Source: Virgibacillus halotolerans
GTDB taxonomy: Bacteria > Bacillota > Bacilli > Bacillales > Amphibacillaceae
Length of the DNA stretch: 64,000 bases
Assembly (NCBI RefSeq): GCF_016908515.1
Contig: NZ_JAFBEA010000001.1
Location: 1,116,001 to 1,180,000 of the forward strand
Reading direction: 5' to 3'
Below, one piece after another: positions 27,747 through 36,593 of the stretch. The notes below the pieces were generated by a model, which saw nothing but the letters and a program-made list of their open reading frames with translations, was not told where the DNA came from and searched no databases. A program made the position numbers and the translations under genes. The number at the start of each line of letters is the position of its first letter. The stretch's first letter is position 1.

Positions 27747-28007
27747 TTAATATTTTTCTAGTACTTTTTCAATGTGTTCGACGCCTAGTTCTGTTACGGC
27801 TTCGTATTGGTTTCCTTTTCCAATTTCAACAACAGGTACGTGACTAACGCCATATTTTGCATTTAAAATCTCTCTTCTATCGTCATGTCCGGTAACATCA
27901 ATATTTTTATAAGGAATACTTTTTTCACTTAAATAATCTTTCACTTCTGCACAATAACTACATCCTTGTTTTGACCAAACGACTACGTTTAAATTTTCAT
28001 TTGCCAT
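27747..28007 (-). CDS. Glutaredoxin-like protein
   Basis: 86 residues, a glutaredoxin/NrdH-type thioredoxin fold with the redox pair C16-x2-C19 (GCSYC) and the cis-proline in SHVPVVEIG. It reduces disulfides or mixed thiols in the cytoplasm. B. subtilis YtnI, a glutaredoxin-like protein, sits in the ytmI sulfur operon beside a monooxygenase homologous to the next gene. The ATG at 28007 is preferred because AAAGGAG lies 10 nt upstream. A partial second copy remains at 25797-25868. Confidence 0.85.
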   Translation of the reverse strand: MANENLNVVVWSKQGCSYCAEVKDYLSEKSIPYKNIDVTGHDDRREILNAKYGVSHVPVVEIGKGNQYEAVTELGVEHIEKVLEKY

Positions 28008-28040
28008 TTTTCTCATTCTCCTTTTATTTTTGCTGTTTTT

Positions 28041-29354
28041 TTATTTTTTATAGCGATTTTCTTTAAAGGATAAGCCTAAATTTCCGCGTAATGTATCACT
28101 TTCATAATTACGGTTGTAATAGCCCTTTTCCTCTAAAATCGGAATGACATGGTTGATAAACTTGTCATAATCCGCACCGAAAATATGCATGTTTAGCATA
28201 AATCCATCTGCAGCGCCGTTTTTCACCCAATATATCATCTTATCTGCTACTTGTTCGTAAGTCCCAAAGAAGTGACTTTTTGGTGTAGTCTCGCGCAATG
28301 CTACTTCTCTAAGTGTTAAGTTTTCTTCTTTCGCCTGACGTTTGATCTCATCCGTTGTTGATTGGAATGCATTCTTTCCAGCTTCGCCAATGTCAGGAAA
28401 CGGCTCATCCAGCGGGTACCCACTAAAATCAAAATGATCAAAATAGCGACTCAAGAAATTCAATGCTTCTTCAATCGTTACAAGATTTTTAATCTCATTA
28501 TATCTTTCTTCTGCTGCTTCTTCCGTTGCACCAATGATTGGAGTTAAAGCAGGCAAAATGCGCACTTCTTCTGGATTGCGTCCATTTTCTTCTGCTTTTG
28601 TTTTTACATCATCGTAATATTTTTTTGCTTCTTCGAATGTACTTGCTGCGTTAAAGATTATTTCACCATGCTTCCCTGCAAAAGTTCTTCCTGATTCAGA
28701 TGCTCCAGCTTGGAAAATAACGGGCTGACCTTGCTTTGAACGGTCAATATTTAACGGACCCTTTGCGTTAAAGAATTTTCCGTTATGATCCAGTGTATGT
28801 ACTTTATCTTCATCATAAAACTTACCGGTTTCACGATCTCTAATAAAAGCATCGTCTTCCCATGAATCCCATAATCCCTGTGCTACTTCTAGATACTCTC
28901 CAGCCATCTCATAACGTAAAGCATGCTCTGGGTGATTCCCTTTATTAAAATTACCTGCACTACCTTGTAATGGGGATGTAACTACATTCCAACCGGCGCG
29001 CCCACCACTAATCTTATCCAATGACGCAAATTGGCGGGCAATATTAAATGGCTCACTATATGTAGTGGACACCGTTCCAACTAAACCGATTTTAGATGTT
29101 AGAGTTGAAAGAGCGGATAACAATGTCAGCGGCTCGAAACGATTTTGAAAATGCGGAATTGATTTTTCATCAATATATAATCCATCCGCAATAAATACAA
29201 AGGAGACACCCGCCTCTTCCGCCTTTTTCGTTAGATTTAAGTAATGATTAAAATTAATACTGGCATCTTTCTCTACATCTTCCGCTTTCCATGAATTCAT
29301 ATGGGCACCAGGTCCATATAATAAAACACCTAATTTGATATTTTTATCAGACAT
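28041..29354 (-). CDS. LLM-class flavin monooxygenase (NtaA/YtnJ-like)
   Basis: 437 residues of the bacterial luciferase-like superfamily, NtaA/SnaA/DszA branch, which uses reduced FMN and oxygen. Recognisable family segments are the N-terminal LGVLLYGPGAH, the NVVTSP segment near 120, and the GQPVIFQAGASESGR segment near 205-220. An FMN reductase (25159-25713) is available in the group. YtnJ and YxeK of B. subtilis belong to this branch and act on S-alkyl cysteine derivatives. The ABC importer upstream and glutaredoxin downstream make a sulfur-compound role likely but unproven. Confidence 0.85.
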   Translation of the reverse strand: MSDKNIKLGVLLYGPGAHMNSWKAEDVEKDASINFNHYLNLTKKAEEAGVSFVFIADGLYIDEKSIPHFQNRFEPLTLLSALSTLTSKIGLVGTVSTTYSEPFNIARQFASLDKISGGRAGWNVVTSPLQGSAGNFNKGNHPEHALRYEMAGEYLEVAQGLWDSWEDDAFIRDRETGKFYDEDKVHTLDHNGKFFNAKGPLNIDRSKQGQPVIFQAGASESGRTFAGKHGEIIFNAASTFEEAKKYYDDVKTKAEENGRNPEEVRILPALTPIIGATEEAAEERYNEIKNLVTIEEALNFLSRYFDHFDFSGYPLDEPFPDIGEAGKNAFQSTTDEIKRQAKEENLTLREVALRETTPKSHFFGTYEQVADKMIYWVKNGAADGFMLNMHIFGADYDKFINHVIPILEEKGYYNRNYESDTLRGNLGLSFKENRYKK

Positions 29355-29386
29355 GTATTGATCACTGCTTTCTCATTATTTTCGGA

Positions 29387-30193
29387 TTACTCTTCGCTAT
29401 CTCCTTCTCCGCTAACGGTCACATCTTCAGCAAACCATTCTTCGGAAATTTCCTTTAATGTTCCATCTTCATGGAGCTCATCCATCGCTTCGTTCAAATC
29501 CAATATTATCTGTGCATTCTCTTCAGTCTTTCCAAAAGGGAATCCAACAGGTTTTTCGCCAAAGGAATAGTCAATAACTTTCAAAGCGATATCTTTATCC
29601 TTTACCATCGCTAACATGGATTCTCTGCCCGATACATATGCATCATTTTTCCCGTTAGCAACGTTTTGAAAGATCACTTCCAACCCGTCAAAAGTTGTCA
29701 ATTCAATTTCGTCATTTGGATCATTTTCTTTTAGGACTTCCCCGTAATTGGAACCAAGTAAATTCGCAACATTTTTTCCTTTTAAATCTTCTAATGATTG
29801 GATGGAGTCATTATCTTCACTAACCCCAATCCCAACCCGCGAATAAAAATAAGTATCCGTGAAATCAAATTTCTTTTGTCTTTCTGGAGTGTCTGCAAAA
29901 TCAGCCAATGTATCTATTTTCCCTGTTTCCAGTGAAGCGATAAGACCTGACCAATCTGCAACTTCCCATTCAATTTCATATCCAGCTTTTTCAATGATTT
30001 TTTCTGTGATATCAACAGAGAAGCCTTTCAATTCATCATCTTCCATATAAAAGTGGGGATACGCATCCGGCATTGCACCGACTTTTATGACATCTTTCTT
30101 ATCTGAACTGTTCTCTGTTTCAGCAGCGTTACTCCCGCAAGCTGTTAAGAATAAAAGTCCTATCATCATTATAAAAATAATTTGCTTTTTCAA
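29387..30193 (-). CDS. Amino-acid ABC transporter substrate-binding lipoprotein
   Basis: 268 residues, family 3 periplasmic-type binding protein. A lipoprotein signal ends in LTACGS, with C19 as the lipidated residue. The start is TTG at 30193, 9 nt after AGGAGG. It captures the substrate outside the membrane for the permease and ATPase encoded upstream. Context suggests cystine or an S-modified cysteine (TcyJ/K-, YxeM-like); the ligand is inferred. The acidic C-terminus is unremarkable for the family. Confidence 0.88.
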   Translation of the reverse strand: MKKQIIFIMMIGLLFLTACGSNAAETENSSDKKDVIKVGAMPDAYPHFYMEDDELKGFSVDITEKIIEKAGYEIEWEVADWSGLIASLETGKIDTLADFADTPERQKKFDFTDTYFYSRVGIGVSEDNDSIQSLEDLKGKNVANLLGSNYGEVLKENDPNDEIELTTFDGLEVIFQNVANGKNDAYVSGRESMLAMVKDKDIALKVIDYSFGEKPVGFPFGKTEENAQIILDLNEAMDELHEDGTLKEISEEWFAEDVTVSGEGDSEE

Positions 30194-30212
30194 ATCGCAA
30201 TTCCTCCTGTTG

Positions 30213-30884
30213 TTATCTTTCGTATGGTAGATTTATTTTCTTTTCATACCAAGTTTGCAGCCTACTATATAAAGCGGTTAATGCCCAGTAAATCAGTCCT
30301 ACTGCAAGATATGCTTCGAAAAAATTAAGCGTTGCAGATGCTATCAGTTTCCCTTGGGCCAATAACTCGGTGACACCAATTGTGAATGCCAATGAGGTAT
30401 TTTTTAATAAGCCAATAAATGTGTTTCCTGTCGCTGGAATCGCATTCCGAACAGCCTGTGGCAAGACGATTCCTCGCAACGTTTGACCATAAGTCATACC
30501 AACTGTTGCCGCTGCCTCTGTTTGCCCTTCATCCACAGATACGAGTCCAGCCCGAAATATTTCTGCTAAATAGGCTGATGTGTTTAGACTAAAAGCAATG
30601 ATTGCTGCAGTTTCAGCACCGATGCTGTTAAAAGTTGGAATCAGCTGTGGTAATCCAAAATAAATCAAAAGCAATTGTACGAGCGCAGGTGTCCCTCTAA
30701 AGAAGGAAATATAAACTTTTGCTAGTTGCAAAATAACAGGCACCCTATTTACAAGAATAACAGCTAAAATACCACCAACGATAATGGCAATTATCATCGA
30801 AACAATTGCCATATATAAAGTAATTGGTATATATTTTAGTAGTTCTGGAATAATTTCAATCATATAGCCAATATCAAAATTCAT
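30213..30884 (-). CDS. Amino-acid ABC transporter permease
   Basis: 223 residues of the HisM/GlnP family with about five membrane segments. The segment GQTLRGIVLPQAVRNAIP near 140-157 is the EAA loop that contacts the ATPase. It would work as a homodimer, since only one permease gene is present. It lies 36 nt after the ATPase gene and 19 nt before the binding-protein gene. Confidence 0.88.
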   Translation of the reverse strand: MNFDIGYMIEIIPELLKYIPITLYMAIVSMIIAIIVGGILAVILVNRVPVILQLAKVYISFFRGTPALVQLLLIYFGLPQLIPTFNSIGAETAAIIAFSLNTSAYLAEIFRAGLVSVDEGQTEAAATVGMTYGQTLRGIVLPQAVRNAIPATGNTFIGLLKNTSLAFTIGVTELLAQGKLIASATLNFFEAYLAVGLIYWALTALYSRLQTWYEKKINLPYER

Positions 30885-30920
30885 AAAAACACCGCCAACT
30901 TCTATTCAAATCCTTCATGC

Positions 30921-31709
30921 TTATTTCATTACTTCCCTAACAGAAGGTGAACCATTGGTTTGAAAGTCACCCACCTGTTTTTGATAATCTTGCAGAAACT
31001 TTTTCGTTCTTTCGTTTGTTGGGTAATCAAATATTTCCTCCGGTTTTCCTTGTTCTACAATATAACCATCCGCCATAAAAATTACTTTGTCAGCAATTTC
31101 CCGAGCAAAATTCATTTCATGCGTCACAATAATCATTGTTTTGCGTCCCTCCGCTATTCCGGAGATCACTCGCAGCACCTCACCTACCCATTCAGGGTCA
31201 AGGGACGAAGTTGGCTCATCAAACAAAATCGCATGTGGATCAACCGCTAACGCTCTTGCAATCCCAACTCTCTGCTGTTGTCCTCCTGATAGTTTCACTG
31301 GGTAACTATCCGCTTTATCCAACAAACCAACTTTCTTTAATAGGTCGCGACCTATTTCCGCTGCAACTTCTTTTTTCATTTTTTTCGTTACAACTAAGGA
31401 ATGGGTAACATTTTCCAAAGCCGTTTTATTTTTAAATAAATTATAATGCTGAAAAATCATCGAGGTTTGTTTACGTATATTGTTAATTTGCGACCGAGTA
31501 GCCTTTTTTGTATCTAGAACAACTTCTCCGATTTCAAGTTGTCCTCCATCTGGATTCTCCAAATAATTTAAACAACGGAGCAATGTAGACTTACCAGAAC
31601 CAGAAGGCCCAATAATTGCTACTACTTCACCGTTCTCTACGTTAAAACTAATATCTTTTAAAACTTCCGTCTGCTGAAAGCTCTTTTTTAGATGAGAAAC
31701 CTTAATCAT
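30921..31709 (-). CDS. Amino-acid ABC transporter ATP-binding protein
   Basis: 262 residues, a polar amino-acid-type importer ATPase. Walker A is GPSGSGKST (34-42), the signature is LSGGQQQR, and Walker B is AILFDEPTS. The start follows AAAGGAGG by 6 nt. It is the first gene of the uptake part of the operon, downstream of the LysR gene and a short regulatory gap. Confidence 0.92.
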   Translation of the reverse strand: MIKVSHLKKSFQQTEVLKDISFNVENGEVVAIIGPSGSGKSTLLRCLNYLENPDGGQLEIGEVVLDTKKATRSQINNIRKQTSMIFQHYNLFKNKTALENVTHSLVVTKKMKKEVAAEIGRDLLKKVGLLDKADSYPVKLSGGQQQRVGIARALAVDPHAILFDEPTSSLDPEWVGEVLRVISGIAEGRKTMIIVTHEMNFAREIADKVIFMADGYIVEQGKPEEIFDYPTNERTKKFLQDYQKQVGDFQTNGSPSVREVMK

Positions 31710-31745
31710 TGTATCCTCCTTTTACGATGCTAAAGATAAAACAAA

Positions 31746-31778
31746 GTAATCACTGTGAATTACTACACTTTAATTATA
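31746..31778 (-). promoter_or_regulatory. Promoter -10 and nearby dyad of the ABC operon
   Basis: On the minus strand TATAAT lies at 31778-31773 with no good -35, which fits an activator-dependent promoter. Just downstream GTAAT and ATTAC (31746-31763) flank CACTGTGA, a T-N11-A-like dyad of the kind used by LysR proteins. The LysR gene is adjacent. Confidence 0.35.
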
Positions 31779-31830
31779 TGTTAGTATAGCACAGAATTTC
31801 CTCTGTTAGTTATTCATATTTTTTTATAAA

Positions 31831-31851
31831 CATATAGAGTTTCTCTATATG
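31831..31851 (-). terminator. Possible terminator after the LysR gene
   Basis: CATATAGAG and CTCTATATG form a perfect 9-bp stem with a 3-nt loop overlapping the LysR stop. The tail on the minus strand is only partly T-rich, so the call is moderate. Confidence 0.4.
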
Positions 31852-32735
31852 CCTTCAATATTACTCCCCTCATTTTTAGCAATTTGATAGATTGAGCCAA
31901 AATAAGTAGGTTTTTCTCCCTTATAGTAGATACTGTCCGTTTTAAGAGAAAGCTTAGATAAGATAGGGATATCTACTGCTTGAAGCTTGTTCGCACGAAG
32001 CTCTTTTCGAACGCATATTTCTGGCAAGAAACCAATACCTGTCCCATTCAAAAGTAGTTCCTTGGCTGCTTCCATGCTGTCTACTTCGTATTTTATATCT
32101 GGAACTTGCGGCAAATTCTGAAAAAGATTGTGAACCATTGACCAATCTAGCGAACCACATTCAAAAAATACAATATCCTCTTTCGCAATTTCTTCTACAT
32201 CAATGGTTTCTGTTTTTGCTAAACGATGTTCTGGTTGCACAAATAGCCGAATTGGGCTCTCTAAAACAGCCGCAGATTCTACTAACGTATGATCCTGATT
32301 ACTTACAAAACCAATATCCACTTCCCGGTCCAGTACTTTTTGTAATATCTCATCACTCGATCCTGTATGGAGTTTCATTTTTACATTTTCATATTTTTCA
32401 GCTATTTTCGGGATAATGTAAGGAATTAAATAGTCATTTGCTAATCGAGTAGAACCAATCACCAGCTGATCGGTACCTTCTTTTTCTTTCATTCGTTTTT
32501 TCCCTGTTTTATAAGTTTGAATAATTCTTTCCGCAAATGGAAGAAATTCTTTTGCTTGTTCGGTAATGACTAACTGCTTTCCAACCCGGTCAAATAGTTT
32601 CGTATCTAGCTCTCGTTCTAATGATTGAATTCGTGCTGTTACTGTTGGCTGGGATAAAAACAATGCTTTCGATGCTTTATTAATACTGCCAAAGTGATTT
32701 ACTAATATAAAGGCCTCAATATTCTCGATGTTCAT
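31845..32735 (-). CDS. LysR-type transcriptional regulator
   Basis: 296 residues. A winged helix-turn-helix (1-60, with SQPTVTARIQSLE) is followed by the LysR substrate-binding domain. In B. subtilis the LysR protein YtlI activates the ytmI sulfur operon, whose content resembles the genes downstream here. I infer that it controls the ABC importer and monooxygenase genes in response to sulfur supply. The ATG follows GGGAGG. Confidence 0.88.
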   Translation of the reverse strand: MNIENIEAFILVNHFGSINKASKALFLSQPTVTARIQSLERELDTKLFDRVGKQLVITEQAKEFLPFAERIIQTYKTGKKRMKEKEGTDQLVIGSTRLANDYLIPYIIPKIAEKYENVKMKLHTGSSDEILQKVLDREVDIGFVSNQDHTLVESAAVLESPIRLFVQPEHRLAKTETIDVEEIAKEDIVFFECGSLDWSMVHNLFQNLPQVPDIKYEVDSMEAAKELLLNGTGIGFLPEICVRKELRANKLQAVDIPILSKLSLKTDSIYYKGEKPTYFGSIYQIAKNEGSNIEGI

Positions 32736-33156
32736 GATGATTCCTCCCTGACAGACTAAATAAATTACTGAAAATTTTATGTATTGTTTCTGTTTAAGGA
32801 ACTAATGAAAAGGATGTCCAATTTGGATTCTATATAAGCACTTACGTTTTATTTTTCAGCACGTTATATATGAATTCTTATAGTAAAATGACATGTTGCC
32901 GGACATATTTTTTACTTTCCCTGTTAATGACAACAAATGGTTCTTATAGTTTTATTGGATAATAAATTTAATTACATGCTAATTATACATGAAATAATTA
33001 AAGTTAATAGATAAGTGAATTTTGGGCTTATAGATGCTAGTAAGTTTTACTGAACTTTGTTAAGTTTTTAAGGGATAATAAATATTGAAAGATTGTGTCC
33101 ATATGGGAAACAAAAATACAGGCAAAGCATTTAATGAGATGGCTGTAACTTAATTG
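32736..33156. other. AT-rich intergenic region, no gene seen
   Basis: About 420 nt between divergent genes. It should carry the promoters of the LysR gene and of the CBO0543 gene. I see no gene and no strong repeat in it. The hairpin at its right edge is listed separately. Confidence 0.5.
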
Positions 33157-33211
33157 AATAAATTCACCCCCTAGCGGAAACAATAATTTTTAGAGAAGGA
33201 GTGAATTTATT
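33157..33211 (+). promoter_or_regulatory. Hairpin that can sequester a ribosome binding site
   Basis: AATAAATTCAC (33157-33167) is the exact reverse complement of GTGAATTTATT (33201-33211), and with the adjoining CC it can also pair with the GG of the AAGGAG site at 33196-33201. The start codon is 3 nt beyond the stem. Such a fold would block translation of the downstream membrane protein gene. Confidence 0.5.
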
Positions 33212-33213
33212 TC

Positions 33214-33672
33214 ATGGTCCATATAATTATGCTTGCTGGCTTGATAGTGCCTTGGTTTACTTTGTTTTTCACTAGTCCAGAAGAACGAAGAAGGTATATG
33301 CCTGTCACTATTTTCACTTCATTATTAATGACAATTATCTTTCAAATTGCTTATACATATGAATGGTGGATCATGCATAAGCAGATTGTTCCTTGGGGCT
33401 ATATGATTGACGTAAGCTTCGTTTATGGTGTTTTCGCTGTTGGTACCTTTTGGATATTCAGATTCACATCACACGGCTTTTTACTGTATATCGTTGTAAA
33501 TATAATCATGGATGCATTTATGGCTTTTATTGCGCTCCCGTTCTTAAGTGTTCTAGATATTGCCACATATGAGAATATCGCTCCTTGGGAGTATTTTTTA
33601 GTGATCTTTGGCCTCTCATTCATTATTTATTTTTACCACAAGTGGCAACAAAAAATATATAAATCAGATTAA
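33214..33672 (+). CDS. CBO0543-family membrane protein
   Basis: 152 residues with about five hydrophobic segments, matching the CBO0543 family of small integral membrane proteins of spore-formers. Function is unknown. The ATG at 33214 lies 12 nt after AAGGAG, and the ribosome site can be trapped in a hairpin (33157-33211). The gene is monocistronic and ends in a strong terminator. Confidence 0.78.
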   Translation: MVHIIMLAGLIVPWFTLFFTSPEERRRYMPVTIFTSLLMTIIFQIAYTYEWWIMHKQIVPWGYMIDVSFVYGVFAVGTFWIFRFTSHGFLLYIVVNIIMDAFMAFIALPFLSVLDIATYENIAPWEYFLVIFGLSFIIYFYHKWQQKIYKSD

Positions 33673-33737
33673 TTGGCTGTAGCCAAAATAGTTATATCTT
33701 TTCTCCCTTTGTTATGTGTATTATATTCCATTATAAA

Positions 33738-33775
33738 GAAAGCCTGAATCAGCCACACTTGATTCAGGCTTTCCC
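33738..33775. terminator. Bidirectional intrinsic terminator
   Basis: GAAAGCCTGAATCA and TGATTCAGGCTTTC form a perfect 14-bp stem with an 8-nt loop between two convergent genes. Confidence 0.85.
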
Positions 33776-33836
33776 TATAGCGCACTCAATACTTTTCTTT
33801 TATATCACTGATAAATATATCCCGTGAAATAAATAA

Positions 33837-35546
33837 TTATGATTCAATCATCAGGGTTCTTAACCGATTCATTGCGGCTGCAATTTCGAACGTTCGTGGT
33901 CGAGCTAAATCTCCAGGATGTTGATTTGGAAAAGGCGTAAATGAAGCCAGTCCCTGTTCATCGATTTGTTGGTTCACTTGCTTTAATAGAACAGTGAAGT
34001 CCTGCTTTTTCTTCAACAATCCTTTTTTCTCCATGTGATGAAGAATTTCTGCAATGGCTCTCGTTTGACTAGGATCGACGAGTTGTTCCACTTGATCAAG
34101 CTCCAGGTCGGTGTTGCCATATTGAATACGCGACAATCCGCGCACAGCGACTTTTTCCTTCCGACCCTTGTGGCTATTAAGACTATTTGGGTGTGGTATC
34201 CTTTTTGTAATCACCCCAAATTCCTTGCCGCCTTCTTGCTGTCGTTTGATCGTTTTAGAATCGGCTATTTCCTGTGCTTTTTGTGTTACATCAAATGGCT
34301 GATATTGCTCCATCATAATAACTGTGTCGGCTACCTCAAAATAGTCACCTGATCCACCCATCACAAGAATCGTAGATACATCGTAATCCTGTTTCAATTG
34401 TTTCACTTTATCGATAAAAGGCGTAATCGGCTCTTTTTCTTTGGCGACCAATGCTTGCATACGGCTATCACGGATCATAAAATTGGTGGCGCTTGTGTCT
34501 TCATCGATCAGCAAAGTTTGTGTTCCTGCTTCCAGAGCTTCTATAATGTTCGCTGCCTGGGATGTACTTCCACTCGCATTCTCTGATGAAAAGTGTGTTG
34601 TGTCTTTTCCAAATGGCAAGTTCTGAATAAATGGAGAGATATCAACACGAGTTACTTTGCGACCGTCTTCCGCTCGAATTTTATATGCAGTAGGATCTGT
34701 CAAGACAAACTCACGACCATCTCCCGCTTTATGATCATACACCCCACGTTCAATGGCCTGTAATAAAGTACTTTTACCATGATAGCCTCCACCAACGATC
34801 ACGGTAATTCCCTGATGAATACCCATTCCTTTTATTGGATCCGCACGATGTGGAATAGGTATCTCTATCTGCATTTCTTCTGGTGCTTTAAAAGGAACGA
34901 CATTTTTGTTTGTGAGCGGTTGATCACTAATTCCACTAGCACGCGGAAGCACCGAACCATCTGCTACAAACGCAACCAACTGATGCGCTGCCATATATTG
35001 ACGGATCACCTGTTGTTGGTCAGCCAACACAACCACAGCATGAATCGCTTCAGGATCAAGTGAAAAAATAGATTGCGCCAGTATTTTGGGCAAATGACTG
35101 AAAAACAGCTTTTCCGCTTGCTGCCCAAGCACGCTTCTCCCCCTTGCAGGTAACCCAACACTGAGACAAATCGTAATTTCCTTCCCTGTTACCTCTACTG
35201 CCGTTCGTTCCATCACTTCTTGTCCAGGTCGATCGTTCGTAATCATGCCACTCTTTCCTGTCCCCATTGCCCTTGGAGCGTTTTGTTGAATGGAATCCGC
35301 GACTAAGCGAGCGATATGGTCTTCAAGCGCAATTTTACGCTGACGGTTTTCAAACCAGGAATCTTCAACAATGGTATTTTCACGCGGAACGATATATCTG
35401 ATTTTCGAAGGACTCGCAAACGGATCCCCTTGTACATAATCTATCAGAAGATGATATTTCTGAAATGAATAGGAACCTTGAATGTCTTTATACGCTTTAT
35501 AGCCTTTGCCATCTATTCTTGATAATGCTTTCTTTAAATTGTTCAA
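33837..35546 (-). CDS. ABC-class ATPase, COG3044 family
   Basis: 569 residues of the predicted ABC-class ATPase family (PF09818/COG3044). The P-loop is GGGYHGKSTLL near residue 250. It also has the SGSTSQAANIIEALEAG segment with LLIDEDTS (Walker B) near 350. No membrane segment. Members of the family are related to RNA-binding ATPases in trypanosomes; the bacterial role is not established. Translation starts at TTG 35546, 7 nt after GGAGG. It appears monocistronic. Confidence 0.83.
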   Translation of the reverse strand: MNNLKKALSRIDGKGYKAYKDIQGSYSFQKYHLLIDYVQGDPFASPSKIRYIVPRENTIVEDSWFENRQRKIALEDHIARLVADSIQQNAPRAMGTGKSGMITNDRPGQEVMERTAVEVTGKEITICLSVGLPARGRSVLGQQAEKLFFSHLPKILAQSIFSLDPEAIHAVVVLADQQQVIRQYMAAHQLVAFVADGSVLPRASGISDQPLTNKNVVPFKAPEEMQIEIPIPHRADPIKGMGIHQGITVIVGGGYHGKSTLLQAIERGVYDHKAGDGREFVLTDPTAYKIRAEDGRKVTRVDISPFIQNLPFGKDTTHFSSENASGSTSQAANIIEALEAGTQTLLIDEDTSATNFMIRDSRMQALVAKEKEPITPFIDKVKQLKQDYDVSTILVMGGSGDYFEVADTVIMMEQYQPFDVTQKAQEIADSKTIKRQQEGGKEFGVITKRIPHPNSLNSHKGRKEKVAVRGLSRIQYGNTDLELDQVEQLVDPSQTRAIAEILHHMEKKGLLKKKQDFTVLLKQVNQQIDEQGLASFTPFPNQHPGDLARPRTFEIAAAMNRLRTLMIES

Positions 35547-35889
35547 TGTTATGCCTCCGTTTCTTTGCGAATAAAAATCATTTTATGTAAAAGTGTGTGC
35601 GTATTATTGTAAATGATTTTTATTTCATTTTAAAGTTTTGTTTGAAAGGAATCCTTTTTGCAAGCATATTATTACGATTAAATATTTGACATACATGTAA
35701 TGGAAGCAAGTAATGATAAGTAATATGAAGCGTATTAATTCGTGCACGGTCATACTTACATGCCCTTCTTTAAACCCCTTATCTATATTTTGTTCTTTTA
35801 AATGAAAATTTCCATTTTTATATATACTTAATTCATTAGTCATGGTACTATTTAACTATTAAAAATCACTTGTTAACAGGAGGATTCCA
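35547..35889. other. Intergenic region
   Basis: About 340 nt. On the minus strand an open frame of 72 codons exists (35625-35843), but it has no ribosome site and an unconvincing composition. I leave it unannotated. The AGGAGG ribosome site of the next gene ends the region. Confidence 0.45.
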
Positions 35890-36555
35890 ATGACTGATGA
35901 AGAAGGTCAATCAAAAGTAAAAAAAACATTTTTTAAACGTTGGTGGGTTTGGGGAATCATCGTATTAATTGGGATACCAGTATTAGCAAATCTTGTTGGT
36001 GTTAATGAGGATGCGGAAGCAACGGAAAATCCAACAGATTTAGAAGCACTAGAAGACAAAGAAAAAGAATTAAATACCAAGGAAAAAGACCTGGATATCA
36101 AAGCTGAAGATTTGGATGAAAGAGAAAAAGAACTAGATGACAAGGAAAAAGAATTGGAAACAATTGAAGGGGAACTGGAAGATAAGGAAAAGGAAATTAT
36201 TTCAAAGGAAGAGGAAAAAGCTGATAAAGAAGCCAAGGCGAAGAAAGAAAAAGAAGAAAAGTCCGAACCCGCTTCTGCTGCAACGGCTAGTAATCCGATA
36301 GCTGACCTAAATGATTCGGAAGTGGAATCCCAAATTAAAAATAACGCAGAAACAAACTGGGATACAGATTATCAAATGATTGATTACGAAATAGAGATTC
36401 AAACAGAATCCTATAATAGTTTAAAGCAGCTCGAGCTTGATGATGTTCAAGCAGAAATCATGCAAAATGCCTGGGACAGTTGGCAATATGACTTTCAAAT
36501 GGTTGAATACGAATATGAGATGCAAGTCGAAGCATACGATAAATTGAACAATTAA
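35890..36555 (+). CDS. Membrane-anchored coiled-coil protein with duplicated C-terminal module
   Basis: 221 residues. A short basic N-terminus precedes one membrane helix (about 17-37), then a highly charged Lys/Glu heptad region (about 45-120) that should form a long coiled coil, then an Ala/Ser linker. The C-terminus holds two copies of a 36-residue unit (145-180 and 186-221) with 15 of 36 identities, sharing the pattern W-x2-D-[YF]-Q-M-x2-Y-E-x-E-x-Q. I do not recognise the family. The layout suggests a cell-surface or membrane-tethered structural protein. The start follows AGGAGG. Confidence 0.75.
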   Translation: MTDEEGQSKVKKTFFKRWWVWGIIVLIGIPVLANLVGVNEDAEATENPTDLEALEDKEKELNTKEKDLDIKAEDLDEREKELDDKEKELETIEGELEDKEKEIISKEEEKADKEAKAKKEKEEKSEPASAATASNPIADLNDSEVESQIKNNAETNWDTDYQMIDYEIEIQTESYNSLKQLELDDVQAEIMQNAWDSWQYDFQMVEYEYEMQVEAYDKLNN

Positions 36556-36559
36556 ATTA

Positions 36560-36593
36560 GCAGTGGAGCATTCTCAAATGCTCCACTGTTTTT
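36560..36593 (+). terminator. Intrinsic terminator after the coiled-coil gene
   Basis: CAGTGGAGCATT and the near-perfect ATGCTCCACTG stem with a short loop, followed by five T, directly after the stop. Confidence 0.9.

Noticed and set aside
33102-33152. 16-codon frame starting ATGGGAAACAAAAATACAGG, first thought to be a small acid-soluble spore protein
   Set aside because: No ribosome site, too short, and the rest does not resemble known Ssp families.
35625-35843. 72-codon open frame on the minus strand with one hydrophobic stretch
   Set aside because: No ribosome site before its ATG and no family resemblance; left as intergenic.
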